Positions 5,611 through 6,384 of a DNA stretch of 6,384 nt are shown here, one piece after another. Location: assembly GCA_028689195.1 (NCBI GenBank), contig JAQTWR010000160.1, positions 1 to 6,384 of the forward strand. Direction: 5' to 3'. Within the stretch, counting starts at the first letter, position 1; each line of letters opens with the position of its first letter. A model generated the notes under the pieces. It made no database searches, was not told the DNA's origin, and worked only from the letters and a program-made list of their open reading frames with translations. The DNA is from Anaerolineales bacterium. Its GTDB lineage: Bacteria; Chloroflexota; Anaerolineae; Anaerolineales; Villigracilaceae. The translations under genes and the position numbers were made by a program.

Positions 5611-5650
5611 GACTAGCAGACTAGAAGACTAGAAGACTACATGACTAATC
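5611..5650 (+). repeat. Octamer tandem repeat (GACTAGAA-type) running into a start codon
   Basis: Five consecutive 8 nt units: GACTAGCA, GACTAGAA, GACTAGAA, GACTACAT, GACTAATC. The ATG of the methyltransferase (5641-5643) spans units 4 and 5. A unit of 8 is not a multiple of 3, so copy-number changes would alter start-codon spacing but not the frame after the ATG. Confidence 0.75.
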
Positions 5651-6384
5651 CTCCCGTTTGTAATTACGAAGGATCCGATTATCAACAATCGTTTTGGGAA
5701 CAAGGCGGGCGCGAATATGAAGACCGCGCCGAAGCGATTGCGCTGAAACGCCTGCTCCCCAAAAGCGGAACGCTCATGCTCGAATTGGGCGCGGGCGCGG
5801 GACGCAACACGACGCGCTACGGCGGTTTCGAGCGCATCGTGGTATTGGATTATTCCGCCACGCAGCTCGCGCAGGCGCAGGAAAGGCTGGGACGCGCCGA
5901 CAAATATATTTACGTCGCCGCCGATATTTACCGCCTGCCCTTCCGCGCCAATTTATTCGACGGCGCGACGATGATCCGCACGCTGCATCACATGGCAGAC
6001 GCGCCCAAAGCGTTGGCGCAAATAAAAGACGCGCTGCAATCCAACGCGGTTTTCATTCTTGAATTTGCGAACAAATTAAATCTCAAATCCATTTTGCGCT
6101 ACTGGCTCGGAAAGCAGAACTGCAATCCGTTTACGCTCGAACCTGTGGAATTTGTCGAATTGAATTTCGATTTTCATCCCAAAGCCGTCCGCAATTGGAT
6201 GGGCGCGTTGGGCTTCAAAATCGAGAAGTCGCTCGCGGTTTCGCATTTTCGGCTCGGACTTCTCAAGCGGATTGTTCCCGCCAAAATTCTCGCCGCGCTG
6301 GATGGGCTCTTCCAACCGACGGGCGCGGTCTTTCAACTCACGCCGAGCGTTTTCGTCAAAGCGATAAAAACCGGCGGCGCGAAA
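5641..6384 (+). CDS. Class I SAM-dependent methyltransferase, 3' end outside window (248 aa seen)
   Basis: A predicted cytosolic enzyme that moves a methyl group from S-adenosylmethionine to an unknown acceptor. The frame is open from ATG 5641 to the window edge with no stop, so the gene is partial. Motif I, LELGAGAGRNT, is at residues 47-57. The acidic end of the second strand is LDYS (69-72, Asp70). A motif II-like AADIYRLPF is at 93-101, and FDGATMIRTLHHM (106-118) is the usual post-motif stretch of the Methyltransf_11 type. The rest (about 130-248) is less conserved and could help select the substrate. An in-frame TAG at 5614-5616 lies upstream, and 5641 is the first ATG after it. The ribosome site is weak (AGAAG, 5 nt upstream). 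It lies 87 bp after the dehydrogenase on the same strand and may be co-transcribed. A role in sugar or lipid methylation is only a guess from context. Confidence 0.85.
   Translation, partial: MTNPPVCNYEGSDYQQSFWEQGGREYEDRAEAIALKRLLPKSGTLMLELGAGAGRNTTRYGGFERIVVLDYSATQLAQAQERLGRADKYIYVAADIYRLPFRANLFDGATMIRTLHHMADAPKALAQIKDALQSNAVFILEFANKLNLKSILRYWLGKQNCNPFTLEPVEFVELNFDFHPKAVRNWMGALGFKIEKSLAVSHFRLGLLKRIVPAKILAALDGLFQPTGAVFQLTPSVFVKAIKTGGAK

Noticed and set aside
6076..6336. Minus-strand open frame inside the methyltransferase gene
   Set aside because: It has no start signal or domain and lies opposite a clear coding frame with methyltransferase motifs.
1..6384. CRISPR array, tRNA/rRNA genes, transposase, toxin-antitoxin or phage genes
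   Set aside because: I looked for regularly spaced direct repeats, cloverleaf-like segments and recognisable protein motifs on both strands and found none. The repeats present are short inverted or tandem ones.

Overview
The window looks like a chromosomal segment of a bacterium from the Chloroflexota, probably an Anaerolineae-type lineage. I infer this from gene style, not from a search. The signs are a membrane-anchored TPR protein with Thr/Pro-rich linkers and a PSKTP/PTKTP tail, moderately GC-rich codon use with many GCG and CGC codons, genes that lack Shine-Dalgarno sites, and spacers full of short inverted repeats. No rRNA, tRNA, CRISPR array, transposase or phage gene is visible.

Layout. 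Positions 2-496 (minus) encode a small secreted PepSY-like protein with a Gly/Asp-only tail. Positions 497-990 are a long divergent spacer packed with inverted repeats. It includes a pair of mirrored ~24-29 bp repeats at 634-657 and 920-948 that bound a 315 bp segment. Positions 991-2889 (plus) encode a single-pass membrane TPR protein that is probably translated from a leaderless mRNA. A C-rich hairpin repeat at 2895-2933 separates it from a convergent GT4-type glycosyltransferase at 2941-4083 (minus). A divergent promoter region (4084-4260), carrying two more copies of the C-rich repeat, leads to a UDP-glucose/nucleotide-sugar 6-dehydrogenase at 4261-5553 (plus). An 87 bp spacer with a 19 bp-stem hairpin and an octamer tandem repeat then leads into a class I SAM-dependent methyltransferase at 5641, which runs off the window end.

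How the genes may work together. The glycosyltransferase and the sugar-nucleotide dehydrogenase, back to back with facing promoters, suggest the edge of a cell-surface polysaccharide or glycoconjugate locus. The dehydrogenase would supply a UDP-uronate donor. The methyltransferase may belong to the same locus, but its substrate cannot be read from the sequence. The PepSY-like and TPR proteins are both exported or membrane-bound and share a divergent control region, but no common pathway is evident.

I did not find a clear new defence, mobile or metabolic system. The most unusual material is in the spacers: the mirrored repeats around 634-948, the CTAG-rich hairpin plus tandem repeat at 5551-5650, and the C-rich elements flanking the glycosyltransferase.
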